DNA of 64,000 nucleotides from Pseudomonas mucoides (lineage in GTDB: Bacteria; Pseudomonadota; Gammaproteobacteria; Pseudomonadales; Pseudomonadaceae): NCBI RefSeq assembly GCF_015461845.1, contig NZ_JACOPW010000001.1, positions 372,001-436,000 on the forward strand, read 5' to 3'. Below, piece after piece: positions 55,560 through 63,269 of the stretch. Both the position numbers and the translations under genes were made by a program. The notes under the pieces are model-generated. The model did no database searches. It had not been told where the DNA came from and saw nothing but the letters and a program-made list of their open reading frames with translations. Within the stretch, counting starts at the first letter, position 1; each line of letters starts with the position of its first letter.

Positions 55560-55900
55560 ACTCATCAGGCCGAGCGTTAGCTCGCCTGCAGCTCTTGATC
55601 TTGATCCACCCGCCCCCTCGGGAGGCTGAGTGGAGGTGTGCATCCGGGGAGTGGCGCGCAGCGCCGTTCGACGCAGTCGAACACGCTGCATGTAGGTCGA
55701 AGCGAAGCCGACCGGAGGGCAGTGTCCCCGGATGGATACCGGAACGAAGGAACGCCCTGAAGTTAACGGCGCAATGGGTTAGCAGCGGAAGTACCAAGGC
55801 GACAGGTACCTTGACACGTACCGCGTTTGACAAAAGGGACTCGCTGTAAGAGCGAAACCATTAGCGGCCGTTACCGCAGCAACGGATATGTACACCCAAC
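55560..55900. other. Probable dispersed Pseudomonas repeat
   Basis: A 563-base gap lies between the DUF6124-like remnant and csgG. About 340 bases of it have a compact, GC-rich look with paired short blocks (GGGGAGTGGCGCGCAGCGCC; AGTGTCCCCGG with CATCCGGGGAG; CAAGGCGACAGGTACCTTG). From memory, sequence of this kind (TACCTTGACACGTACCGCG ... GCGGCCGTTACCGC) recurs in many Pseudomonas genomes, with small spurious proteins annotated on it. I cannot tell whether it is an RNA or a mobile repeat. Confidence 0.4.
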
Positions 55901-55903
55901 AAC

Positions 55904-55935
55904 AAAAACCAGGTCGGCCCGAAGGCCGCCTCGGT
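55904..55935 (-). terminator. Rho-independent terminator after csgG
   Basis: On the minus strand CCGAGGCGGCC-TTCG-GGCCGACCTGG followed by TTTTTGTTGTTG, starting within a few bases of the csgG stop. It ends the long secretin-to-csgG transcript. Confidence 0.85.
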
Positions 55936-56793
55936 TTACTCACTCTCCGGATCAACCTTCGACTGAGTCAGGTACCGGTCAAGCGTGGCATCGGCATCCG
56001 GCGTGTTATCACCTGCTACCTGCCACAAATGCCGCTCAATCCCCTGCGCCAGCAAATGCCCGACCGCCGCCTCGATCGCCGACAACACACACAACTGCGC
56101 CGGCTCGTTCGTGGTGTAACCGACTTCAGCCTCGAGCAACTTCTTGAACTCGATAAACTTGAACACCCCGGCACTACGGCTCACCGAGTAGATCGTCTTA
56201 CTGGTCATCACGTTAGCCAACACCTGCCCACTGCGAACATCCACCGCCCGCAAGTTCACCGTGACCTGGTCCACCCGGTACTCCCGGGAAATATCGATCC
56301 CCAGATAACGCGCCCCTTCCCCCCCACTGCGAACGTTGGTGTCATAAGCAATGATCCCGCCTTCGAGCATCATGTTCGCCGCTTGCAACGGAGGCAGTTC
56401 ACCCTGGATATTCACCGGCGTATTGGGCTTTTTCTGCGAAGCGCGAATGATCTTGCGCTCGGTCAGCAAGTTCTGCAGCCCTTCCCGCTCCAGCACCACA
56501 AACCAGCCGCTGGCCTGCAACGCATCCATCAACATGCTCGCCGCGCCCTGGGTCACGCTGGTTGAAAACGAACTGGCCGGGGTCGGTTTGTATTGCCCGG
56601 TCTGGTCACGAAAACCATACACCACCGCCATCAACCGGCCCTTGGGTCGAGGCATGGCCAACAAGTCGTAATAGGTCGACGCCCGAGGTGTCAGGGTCGG
56701 GGTCTTGGTGTCCTGCTCGGCCGACATCGGCTCGCGCAAACCACACCCTTGTAAGGTTGCCAACATCAGCCCTAGCGCAATTATTTTTTTCAT
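55936..56793 (-). CDS. csgG: Curli export channel lipoprotein CsgG
   Basis: 285 residues from ATG 56793 (MKKIIALGLMLATLQGC, lipobox LQGC). CsgG core: RPKGRLMAVVYGFRDQTGQY, FSTSVTQGAASMLMDALQAS, FVVLEREGLQNLLTERKIIR, MMLEGGIIAYDTNVRSGG and YLGIDISREYRVDQVTVNLR. Nonameric outer-membrane channel for curlin secretion. It lies 30 bases after csgF and is last in the transcript. Confidence 0.93.
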   Translation of the reverse strand: MKKIIALGLMLATLQGCGLREPMSAEQDTKTPTLTPRASTYYDLLAMPRPKGRLMAVVYGFRDQTGQYKPTPASSFSTSVTQGAASMLMDALQASGWFVVLEREGLQNLLTERKIIRASQKKPNTPVNIQGELPPLQAANMMLEGGIIAYDTNVRSGGEGARYLGIDISREYRVDQVTVNLRAVDVRSGQVLANVMTSKTIYSVSRSAGVFKFIEFKKLLEAEVGYTTNEPAQLCVLSAIEAAVGHLLAQGIERHLWQVAGDNTPDADATLDRYLTQSKVDPESE

Positions 56794-56823
56794 GTCCCTA
56801 ACTCCCCATCGACCCAAAGCCCT

Positions 56824-57243
56824 TTAAGGAGCGAGGCCATTCACCTGGATTTCCGACACTTCACCGGTCGATCGGTCCGTCACCTCAATGGTCAGTGCAC
56901 CGGAGTCGTCGACAACGTTGACGATAAAAGCGTCAGTAGAAAGACTCCCCGAATTACCGGAGGAAATGTTGTCCAGCACTTGCCCCAGCAACCGCGATTG
57001 CAACTGACTGGTGAATCGCTCCAGGGCTGTGGTCCCGGCCACGGCGGTACGGTTTTTCAGGTCCGGATCGTCATAGTCGTTCTGCGCCTGGGCGTTGTTG
57101 AGTAGCCAGGTGCCGTTCAACGGGTTGCCGCCGAACGAAGGGTTGATGGGCGTGTACACCAGCTCCGTGGCCTGGACCAGGCTGGCGCTGCCAAGCCCGA
57201 ACAGTAAAAAACCGGTGCACTGCAAGAACGTTGTCGTTTTCAT
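56824..57243 (-). CDS. csgF: Curli assembly protein CsgF
   Basis: 139 residues with a signal peptide (to SLVQA-TELVY). The CsgG-binding start of the mature protein, YTPINPSFGGNPLNG, matches the CsgF signature. The C-terminal half (DAFIVNVVDDSGALTIEVTD) is beta-rich. CsgF couples secretion to nucleation at the cell surface. ATG overlaps the csgE stop. Confidence 0.9.
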   Translation of the reverse strand: MKTTTFLQCTGFLLFGLGSASLVQATELVYTPINPSFGGNPLNGTWLLNNAQAQNDYDDPDLKNRTAVAGTTALERFTSQLQSRLLGQVLDNISSGNSGSLSTDAFIVNVVDDSGALTIEVTDRSTGEVSEIQVNGLAP

Positions 57244-57632
57244 AATTCGTCCCTCTCCAGGTCCGTGGTGTCTTGCAACAAGGCCTCCAGCTTCTGCTGG
57301 GCTATCTGTGCGCGAACCATGTCGGCCGCCTGGTAGGCTTCCTCCTGAAGGTCCACGGTGTTCGGCGGCAAGAAACGCCGATAAACCAGTCGCTGCCGAT
57401 ATTCCACGGTCACCAGGCTGCCCCAGCGAGCCGAAGGTCGTTCACGTACCACCAGGTTGAAATCCATCGGGCTGGTGGCGCGCAGACGCTCACTAAACGA
57501 GTAGTAAAAGTCGTGGCCGATGTGCGAGATCGTGTCATCGACAATGAAGCCGAGCATTTCCTCTTCTTCGCCAGCGCTGGCGAAAGACGCTACACACGTG
57601 AGGATCAGTACAGCGAGCCAGTGTCTGTTCAT
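57240..57632 (-). CDS. csgE: Curli assembly chaperone CsgE
   Basis: 130 residues from ATG 57632, which overlaps the previous pseudopilin stop by four bases. Signal peptide MNRHWLAVLILTCVASFASA. Mature part LGFIVDDTISHIGHDFYYSF and NLVVRERPSARWGSLVTVEY, VYRRFLPP, as in CsgE, the periplasmic cap of CsgG. Coupling to the gene upstream is direct, with no room for a promoter other than inside the pseudopilin genes. Confidence 0.88.
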   Translation of the reverse strand: MNRHWLAVLILTCVASFASAGEEEEMLGFIVDDTISHIGHDFYYSFSERLRATSPMDFNLVVRERPSARWGSLVTVEYRQRLVYRRFLPPNTVDLQEEAYQAADMVRAQIAQQKLEALLQDTTDLERDEL

Positions 57633-58168
57633 GGCGACAGCCCCTGAGGCCGTGCGGACTGGCTTTTCGGCGGGCCGGACGTACCGTCGAGGAAGGCCTT
57701 CTCGGCCACGAACTGCCAGTCTTTGTAGCTGGCCATGCCGGCGAAATCCGACCATTGGCTGGGGAAATCATTCTGCTTGAGCGGCGTATCCGTCGAGGGG
57801 CTGTTGAGGCCGGTGATGCGCCCGTCGAAACCGCGCATCAGCGTCCACTCACCCCCGCCAATCGGGTCCGGGTACAGCTGGCGCAGATGATGTTTGGGCG
57901 AGGGAAAACGCTCGTCCTGCAGCAGGTCCGCCAGTTCTTTCGGGTACTGCGCCAGGCCTGGTGAACTGCGGTAGTAGCTGCGCAGGGCCTGGGCATATTG
58001 GGTGCCGACCCACAGCAACTGACGCTCCCGATCGCGGCGCGAGGCGGTTGCCCACAACTCGCCGGCACTGGCCAGGCCCATGCCCATCACCATGATCAGA
58101 AACAGCACGCCCAGGTAGGTGAACCCCGCCTCGTCAGCCGGCTTACCACTCGGAATAAAGGCTGCCAT
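57629..58168 (-). CDS. Minor pseudopilin-like protein
   Basis: 179 residues from ATG 58168. Type IV prepilin leader ending ADEAG, then FTYLGVLFLIMVMGMGLASA. The usual Glu at +5 is Gly, as in some minor pseudopilins of the GspK class. A long soluble C-terminal part follows (SRRDRERQLLWVGTQYAQAL ... DPIGGGEWTLMRGFDGRITG). Its start lies 26 bases inside the preceding pseudopilin gene, and its stop overlaps csgE. Confidence 0.75.
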   Translation of the reverse strand: MAAFIPSGKPADEAGFTYLGVLFLIMVMGMGLASAGELWATASRRDRERQLLWVGTQYAQALRSYYRSSPGLAQYPKELADLLQDERFPSPKHHLRQLYPDPIGGGEWTLMRGFDGRITGLNSPSTDTPLKQNDFPSQWSDFAGMASYKDWQFVAEKAFLDGTSGPPKSQSARPQGLSP

Positions 58169-58517
58169 CGCGCGCCCTCCCTGTGGCTCCACTTTTGATA
58201 TCGGCCACCCCGCCCGCCACGCCATCCGGCGGCGCGACCAGCACCCAGGTGTCTTTACGCTCGGCAATCGGGTCCATCGGCGCGTTGCGCAGGTAACGCT
58301 GTTCGATCAGTTGATCGAGGGAATCGGGGTAGCGTCCGGTGTCGCCGTAGTAGTGATCCAATGCTTCGCGCATGGCCGACAGGCTCTGGCGCAGTGTGGT
58401 TTCCTTCGACGTTTCGAGGCTGTTGAAATAGCGTGGCAAGGCGATGGTCATCAGCGTCGCGATGATTGCCATGACCACCATCAGCTCCAATAAGGTAAAG
58501 CCCTTTTGCCGACGCAT
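58143..58517 (-). CDS. GspG-like pseudopilin
   Basis: 124 residues from ATG 58517. Prepilin leader MRRQKG then FTLLELMVVMAIIATLMTIA with Glu+5, and a small soluble domain (YYGDTGRYPDSLDQLIEQRY, RNAPMDP) typical of GspG-type major pseudopilins. Requires a prepilin peptidase, which is not in the window. Confidence 0.85.
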   Translation of the reverse strand: MRRQKGFTLLELMVVMAIIATLMTIALPRYFNSLETSKETTLRQSLSAMREALDHYYGDTGRYPDSLDQLIEQRYLRNAPMDPIAERKDTWVLVAPPDGVAGGVADIKSGATGRARDGSLYSEW

Positions 58518-58521
58518 ATGC

Positions 58522-58995
58522 TCACCACTCCCGGTAGGCGATGCCGTTGAGCCCCTTGCCCCGGGCCTTGGAGTAAACGTCAAAGACGTCTTCACCCTCC
58601 CGCGGGTTTTGAGCCGTGCTGTCGTAAGAGCGCAGCCCCCAGCCACCTTCGTCGTCACGCTTGACCGCTGTCAGCGGGTCATGGGGCACGCGGCGCAAGA
58701 AGTAGAACTTGGCACCCTTGGCGCTGCGCACATCGCGCACGCCTTCGACCAGCACTTGAAGATTGGGTGGATAGCCGCTGCTGTTCAGCGACTTCTCGAT
58801 GTAGCCGGCGTCAAAGGCGCGCTTGTAGGCGTCAATGGCGTCGCGAATCTGGTACAGCGCGGTGCGCAAATCCTGCTCTTTGCCCCGGCGCACCACGGTC
58901 TCGGTCAGCGGCGCGGCCATACCGGCCAGCAGGCCGATCAGGGCCAGCGTCACGACGACTTCGATCAAGGTAAAACCGCGTTGCGAGGCGTTCAT
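58522..58995 (-). CDS. GspH/GspG-like pseudopilin
   Basis: 157 residues from ATG 58995. Leader MNASQRG then FTLIEVVVTLALIGLLAGMA with Glu+5. The soluble domain includes FYFLRRVPHDPLTAVKRDDE and GGWGLRSYDSTAQNPREGED, close to the GspG layout (W..R.Y...). Starts three bases before the secretin stop, so it is translated with it. Confidence 0.85.
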   Translation of the reverse strand: MNASQRGFTLIEVVVTLALIGLLAGMAAPLTETVVRRGKEQDLRTALYQIRDAIDAYKRAFDAGYIEKSLNSSGYPPNLQVLVEGVRDVRSAKGAKFYFLRRVPHDPLTAVKRDDEGGWGLRSYDSTAQNPREGEDVFDVYSKARGKGLNGIAYREW

Positions 58996-58997
58996 GA

Positions 58998-60872
58998 TCA
59001 AGGCTTCTCAACAGTGACTTGAGGAGTGGCGGAAGCCACCGGCCGGCCGACGGTCACTTCGGTGGTCACGCCAGGCACCGAGCGGTCGATGTGCTCGTTC
59101 TGAATTCGTGGCTCCATCCGCCGATCCGGCGCCTGGATGTGCATGCTGGTTTCGGTGCCGGTAGGGAATTCCATGTCCGACGGGCTCTGGTACGGCAGGT
59201 TGCGCACGATCCGTGGGGTGATCGACAGCACCAGCTCGGATTTGCCGACGGTGTCCTTGTTGCTGCCGAACAAGCGGCCAAGGCCCGGGATGTCGCCAAG
59301 ACCGGGGATCTTGTTGCCCGTGGCGCCGTGGTCGTTACGCACCAGGCCGGCGAGGATCTGCGTTTCGCCGTCATGCAGACGCAGCGTGGTCTGAGCGTTG
59401 CGGGTATCAACCTGAACCGGAATGGTGCCTTGGCGGGTCGGTTCCAGCGGCGTGGCGTTACTGACTTCCAGAGCGATTTTGATCGCCACTTCGTTGTTCA
59501 AGTGCACGATCGGCTGCACTTCCAGCTTCAGACCGACGTCGAGGTAGGTGACGCTTTCGGTGATCACCGGCCCTTGGGTCGACGGCACCGAGGTCGCACT
59601 GATGATCGGCACGCGCTGACCAATGTGGATGCGCGCCTGCTCACGGTTGCTGACACGAATCACCGGGCTGGCCAGGGTGTTGATGTCGTTGTCCTGGGCG
59701 TTGATCTTGGCTTGCGGCGACGGCGAGATGGAGATCCGGCTGGAGTCGATGCCTTTGAGTTGATCGAGGATCGTCACCGGCGAACCGTCGGTGTTGATCA
59801 CGCCGAAGGTGTTCGGCCATTGCAGGCCAAGGTCGAGAATCCGTTGACGGGCCACTTCCATCACTTCCACTTCCAGCACCACTTCCGGGTTGGACTGGTC
59901 TTGCGATTGCAGGAGCTTTTCGGCCATGCGCACAGCGTCTTCGGTGTCGCGCATGGTCAGGGTGTTGAGGCGCTCATCGACGAACACGTCACGGGTCTTG
60001 AGCATGGTCTTGATCATGTTCAGCGCGGTGTTGGAATCAATGCTGGTCAGGTAAAAGGTGCGCATCACCAACTCTTGATAGTCCTTGAGCTTTTGCGGCG
60101 AGTCCGGGTAGATCAGCAAGGTGTTTTCGTTTACCACTTTCTGGTGCAACTGGTTCTGTTGCAGCAGCAGTTCCACCGCGTCCTCGATGCGCACGTCACG
60201 CACGAAGATCGTGGCTTTCATGTCCGGGCGCAGGTCTTTGTCGAAGATGAAATTCAGACCGGCCACCTGGGACAGCACTTCGAAAATGGTTTTCAGGTTG
60301 GCGTCGCGAAATTCCAGGGTCACCGGGCGGTCCAGGCGGGTGCGCAGTTGTGGGTACGGGACCACGTTGCGGCTCTGCACCAGGCGGATGTTGCCTTGCA
60401 GTTCCAGAGCACCTTCATTCTTGGGGTCGAGTTCGAGGATCTGTTTGACCTGGCGTTCGGCGCCGTAGATGTCTCCGCGACGCAGGTCGCCACGGGCCAG
60501 TTCGAGTTTTTCATCCATGCTGCGCAGGTAGTCGAGCTGGCTCAGCGCCTCTTGGGCGCGACGGTTGTGTGGCTCGATGTTCAGTACTCGGCCATAGGCC
60601 ATTCGTGCCGAGGGGAAATCACGCGTGGCGCGGGCCATGTCGCCCTGGCTCAATAAATTCGTGACCGCCAGCGCTCGTCCGCTGTTGAGGGCCAGGTGCA
60701 GTTCGGTGTCGCGAGGGTCTTCACGCAACCCTTCTTCGATACGGGCCAGGCCGGCCTCGTATTGCCCCGACTCGATCAGTTGGGACGCCTCCTGGTTGGC
60801 GAGCTGCGCCGAACTGCACGCGGCCAGCGCTGCAGCGATGCAGACACTCAACAGCAAACGGGATGTGTTCAT
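58998..60872 (-). CDS. Secretin with N-terminal TPR region
   Basis: 624 residues. Lipobox-type signal (LLLSVCIAAALAAC). About residues 25-170 are helical TPR-like repeats (GQYEAGLARIEEGLREDPRD, AYGRVLNIEPHNRRAQEALS, YGAERQVKQILELDPKNEGA). STN/secretin-N region: VTLEFRDANLKTIFEVLSQV and VFVDERLNTLTMRDTEDAV, then the secretin core VPIISATSV, TYLDVGLKLEVQPIV and KIPGLGDIPGLGRLFGS. MshL/PilQ-like STN plus a built-in TPR suggests a non-canonical T2SS/T4P-like outer-membrane channel. Confidence 0.88.
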   Translation of the reverse strand: MNTSRLLLSVCIAAALAACSSAQLANQEASQLIESGQYEAGLARIEEGLREDPRDTELHLALNSGRALAVTNLLSQGDMARATRDFPSARMAYGRVLNIEPHNRRAQEALSQLDYLRSMDEKLELARGDLRRGDIYGAERQVKQILELDPKNEGALELQGNIRLVQSRNVVPYPQLRTRLDRPVTLEFRDANLKTIFEVLSQVAGLNFIFDKDLRPDMKATIFVRDVRIEDAVELLLQQNQLHQKVVNENTLLIYPDSPQKLKDYQELVMRTFYLTSIDSNTALNMIKTMLKTRDVFVDERLNTLTMRDTEDAVRMAEKLLQSQDQSNPEVVLEVEVMEVARQRILDLGLQWPNTFGVINTDGSPVTILDQLKGIDSSRISISPSPQAKINAQDNDINTLASPVIRVSNREQARIHIGQRVPIISATSVPSTQGPVITESVTYLDVGLKLEVQPIVHLNNEVAIKIALEVSNATPLEPTRQGTIPVQVDTRNAQTTLRLHDGETQILAGLVRNDHGATGNKIPGLGDIPGLGRLFGSNKDTVGKSELVLSITPRIVRNLPYQSPSDMEFPTGTETSMHIQAPDRRMEPRIQNEHIDRSVPGVTTEVTVGRPVASATPQVTVEKP

Positions 60873-61387
60873 TGCGCGCTCCCCACAGACAAGGTCTGGG
60901 ATAAATGCAGAGGCAAGTAGACAAAACTGAGTTCCACATCGGAAATCCGCTCGATCCGCCAGGTTTCGTCGATCACATCCCCTTTGCGTACGACGTATAT
61001 TTTTTCGCCGTTCTGCAAAAACACTTGCAGGTCGGAACGGTCATTGAGCTTGCCAATGAACTGGAAAGGCATCGGCGGTACGCTGGGGGCTTGTACCACC
61101 GGGGTTTGGTTGACGGGTTGTTCGATGACGCTGGCGAGGGTCGGCGCGACCTTCCAGCTGCGGGCGGTGAACAGGTCGCCGGACGGGCTGAGGTCCTTGA
61201 TCACCACCGGTTTGCCGTTGGCCGTTACAGCCGGCAGCGTGCCGGTTTTGCTTTTGACCGGGGTGGTTGAGGCGGCGACAGACTCGTCGCCCTCATCGGT
61301 TTTCTGGAAATATTGAGGTCCCCAGGCCAGTCCCGCGGCCACACCGAAGAACGCCATCCAACCCAGTACGCGCTTGGTATTCATCAT
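60869..61387 (-). CDS. PilP/GspC-like inner-membrane protein
   Basis: 172 residues. N-terminal membrane segment (VLGWMAFFGVAAGLAWGPQY), Pro/Ser-rich linker (VVQAPSVPPMPFQFIGKL), then DLQVFLQNGEKIYVVRKGDV-IDETWRIERI. The FQFIGKL...V.KGD.I block is typical of PilP/MshK-type proteins linking the inner-membrane platform to the secretin. Overlaps the secretin start. Confidence 0.75.
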   Translation of the reverse strand: MMNTKRVLGWMAFFGVAAGLAWGPQYFQKTDEGDESVAASTTPVKSKTGTLPAVTANGKPVVIKDLSPSGDLFTARSWKVAPTLASVIEQPVNQTPVVQAPSVPPMPFQFIGKLNDRSDLQVFLQNGEKIYVVRKGDVIDETWRIERISDVELSFVYLPLHLSQTLSVGSAQ

Positions 61388-61932
61388 GACCTCGACAGGT
61401 AAAGGGTCATGCGGATCCGCCCGGTCAGGTCGGTGTCGGCGATCTTCTTGCGCTGCAACTCCACGTCTTCCAGCACCACCGCCGGCAACTGGCCGAGCAA
61501 GGCGTGCAGGAAGCGTCGCAATTGCGGATAGCTGCCGCGCACCGGCAGCAGAATCTGATAACGGGCCAGGTGCGTCTTGGGGTCGATGCCCAGCGAATAT
61601 TCACCGCGCGACAGGGTGATGTGTTCCTGACTGGCCAGCGCGTAGATCTTGTCGATGGCCACGGTGGCCTGTGGCTGCGACGGCAGTTTGCTGCGGAAAT
61701 CGTCGAGTTGACGCTGCGGCACCACCGGGGCGGCGACGCTGCCGTCTTCAACCTTGGCCAGGTACTCGCCGGCTTCACGGGTCTGCTGGCTCAGCTGTTG
61801 CAGCGCTTGCCAGTCCGGCATCAAGCCGCCCAGGCCATACACCAAAGCGACCAGCAGCAGCGCCATGCCCACCAGGCCAGGAACGCCCAGGCCTTGCAGG
61901 TATTCGTGGACGATCAATTTAGGGATTCGCAT
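61384..61932 (-). CDS. PilO-like inner-membrane protein
   Basis: 182 residues from ATG 61932. Membrane segment GVPGLVGMALLLVALVYGLG, a short coiled coil (ALQQLSQQTREAGEYLAKVE) and a ferredoxin-like C-terminal domain (YQILLPVRGSYPQLRRFLHA, VVLEDVELQRK). Matches the PilO/MshJ layout. ATG overlaps the PilN-like gene. Confidence 0.78.
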   Translation of the reverse strand: MRIPKLIVHEYLQGLGVPGLVGMALLLVALVYGLGGLMPDWQALQQLSQQTREAGEYLAKVEDGSVAAPVVPQRQLDDFRSKLPSQPQATVAIDKIYALASQEHITLSRGEYSLGIDPKTHLARYQILLPVRGSYPQLRRFLHALLGQLPAVVLEDVELQRKKIADTDLTGRIRMTLYLSRS

Positions 61933-62464
61933 CGCCGATCTCCCAGCTGGCCGACAGGTTGAATTGCACCGGGTGTTCCGGCACGTTGGCGACGATTTCG
62001 TGGCTGAGCAGCGACACGTCGGACAGCTCGTCGCTGGCTTCCAGACGTTGATGGAATTCGAGCATGGCTTCCAGATCCCGCGCCTCGGCGCTGATGCGTA
62101 CCTGACCTTTGCGCGCATCCGGGGTCAGGGTCAGCAAGGCAACGTTGTCGCGTGGCATGGCTTCGAGCATGGCGAACAGACGCTCCCAAGGCCGGCGCAG
62201 TTGTTGGGAGACTTTGCGCATTTCGGCCAGGTTCTGAGCCTGCTCACGGGTTTCGGCCGGGGTCAGGGAGACCTTGCTGCCGTTGTCGCCGGTGAGTGCA
62301 CGCTGGGCATGTTGCAGATGGCCTTGTTGTTGCGAGGCCTCTTCGTCGAGGTGTTGCTGGACGAAGAAACACACCAGCGCCAACACCACACCACCGGCCA
62401 GCAAGCTCCAGCCCAATGGGCCGGAACGGCGACGCGGCTGGAAGTCGAGCATCAGCGGGCGCAT
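61919..62464 (-). CDS. PilN-like inner-membrane protein
   Basis: 181 residues. Short cytoplasmic start (MRPLMLDFQPRRRSGPLGW), membrane segment LLAGGVVLALVCFFV, coiled coil and a small periplasmic domain (VRISAEARDLEAMLEFHQRL). The N-terminal LDF peptide is in the place where PilN binds PilM. Confidence 0.75.
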   Translation of the reverse strand: MRPLMLDFQPRRRSGPLGWSLLAGGVVLALVCFFVQQHLDEEASQQQGHLQHAQRALTGDNGSKVSLTPAETREQAQNLAEMRKVSQQLRRPWERLFAMLEAMPRDNVALLTLTPDARKGQVRISAEARDLEAMLEFHQRLEASDELSDVSLLSHEIVANVPEHPVQFNLSASWEIGDANP

Positions 62465-62465
62465 G

Positions 62466-63269
62466 TCAGGCCACCGCCCGAGACATCACGTACAAACTGT
62501 CGCGTACGGCTGTCTGGTCTTCTTCAAGGGTGCGCAACTGCACGCCCGGCACGTCGGGATGCGAGTCGATGCGCGCCGGTGCGTGCAGGTAGACGCTGAG
62601 CGGCCGTTCGCTGGTGGAGGCCTGCAATTGGCTTTCACGGCCGATCAGTGCGGTCAGTGCGGCATCGCTGTCACTGCTGCCCACCGAACGCACCGCCGCC
62701 CACTTCCCTTCCCGTGCCAGCAGCAGCACGCTGCGCACCGGCTCGGCGACGACGAACAGAAAGTCGCCGCCCTCAAAGCTCTTGTCGAAGTGGTTGAACG
62801 CGGCCATCAGGTACGGCTGCACCGAACGCAGGCGCATGCCGCGACCGCTGACCAGACTGCGCAGGCGCGCCAGCAAGTCTTGCGGCAGTGCAGTGGCGAT
62901 CCGGTCGTAACCCGCCGGCTCAGCCGACAGCACCATGCTCCAGGGCTGCGTTGGTACGCCATAAAGGTCTTCGAAGCACAGTTGGGCGAAGCCGAGCAGT
63001 TCGTCGGGGCTGCTGATTTCTTCGCTCCAGGGCACCAGGCAGAAACGGCTGAAGTGCCCGGAGATCACCACGCAAAGTTCCGCACCGGCCTGCGCGTGTT
63101 CGACAAGCAAACGGTCGAGGGTTTCGAGGGCGACGGCCCAGGCGTGGAAGCCTTCGTCGATGAAGCCGACGCTGCCCAGCCACAGGGTGTCGCTGCCGCG
63201 GCGTTGGCCGAGGCCGACACCGCTGGCGCCAAGCACGGCGATATACCGATCACGAGACAAAAGTGACAC
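62466..63269 (-). CDS. PilM/MshI-like assembly protein
   Basis: 267 residues from GTG 63269, starting 20 bases inside the ATPase gene. An actin-like ATPase-domain relative: LRSVQPYLMAAFNHFDKSFE and LFVVAEPVRSVLLLAREGKW, with weak conservation of the ATP motifs. Length is shorter than PilM (about 350). Order ATPase-PilM-PilN-PilO-PilP-secretin is that of pilus/MSHA-type loci. Confidence 0.65.
   Translation of the reverse strand: MSLLSRDRYIAVLGASGVGLGQRRGSDTLWLGSVGFIDEGFHAWAVALETLDRLLVEHAQAGAELCVVISGHFSRFCLVPWSEEISSPDELLGFAQLCFEDLYGVPTQPWSMVLSAEPAGYDRIATALPQDLLARLRSLVSGRGMRLRSVQPYLMAAFNHFDKSFEGGDFLFVVAEPVRSVLLLAREGKWAAVRSVGSSDSDAALTALIGRESQLQASTSERPLSVYLHAPARIDSHPDVPGVQLRTLEEDQTAVRDSLYVMSRAVA

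Noticed and set aside
55512..55849. A 112-residue Arg/Ser-rich protein
   Set aside because: Composition and position on a repeat-like block suggest a spurious frame; no ribosome site.
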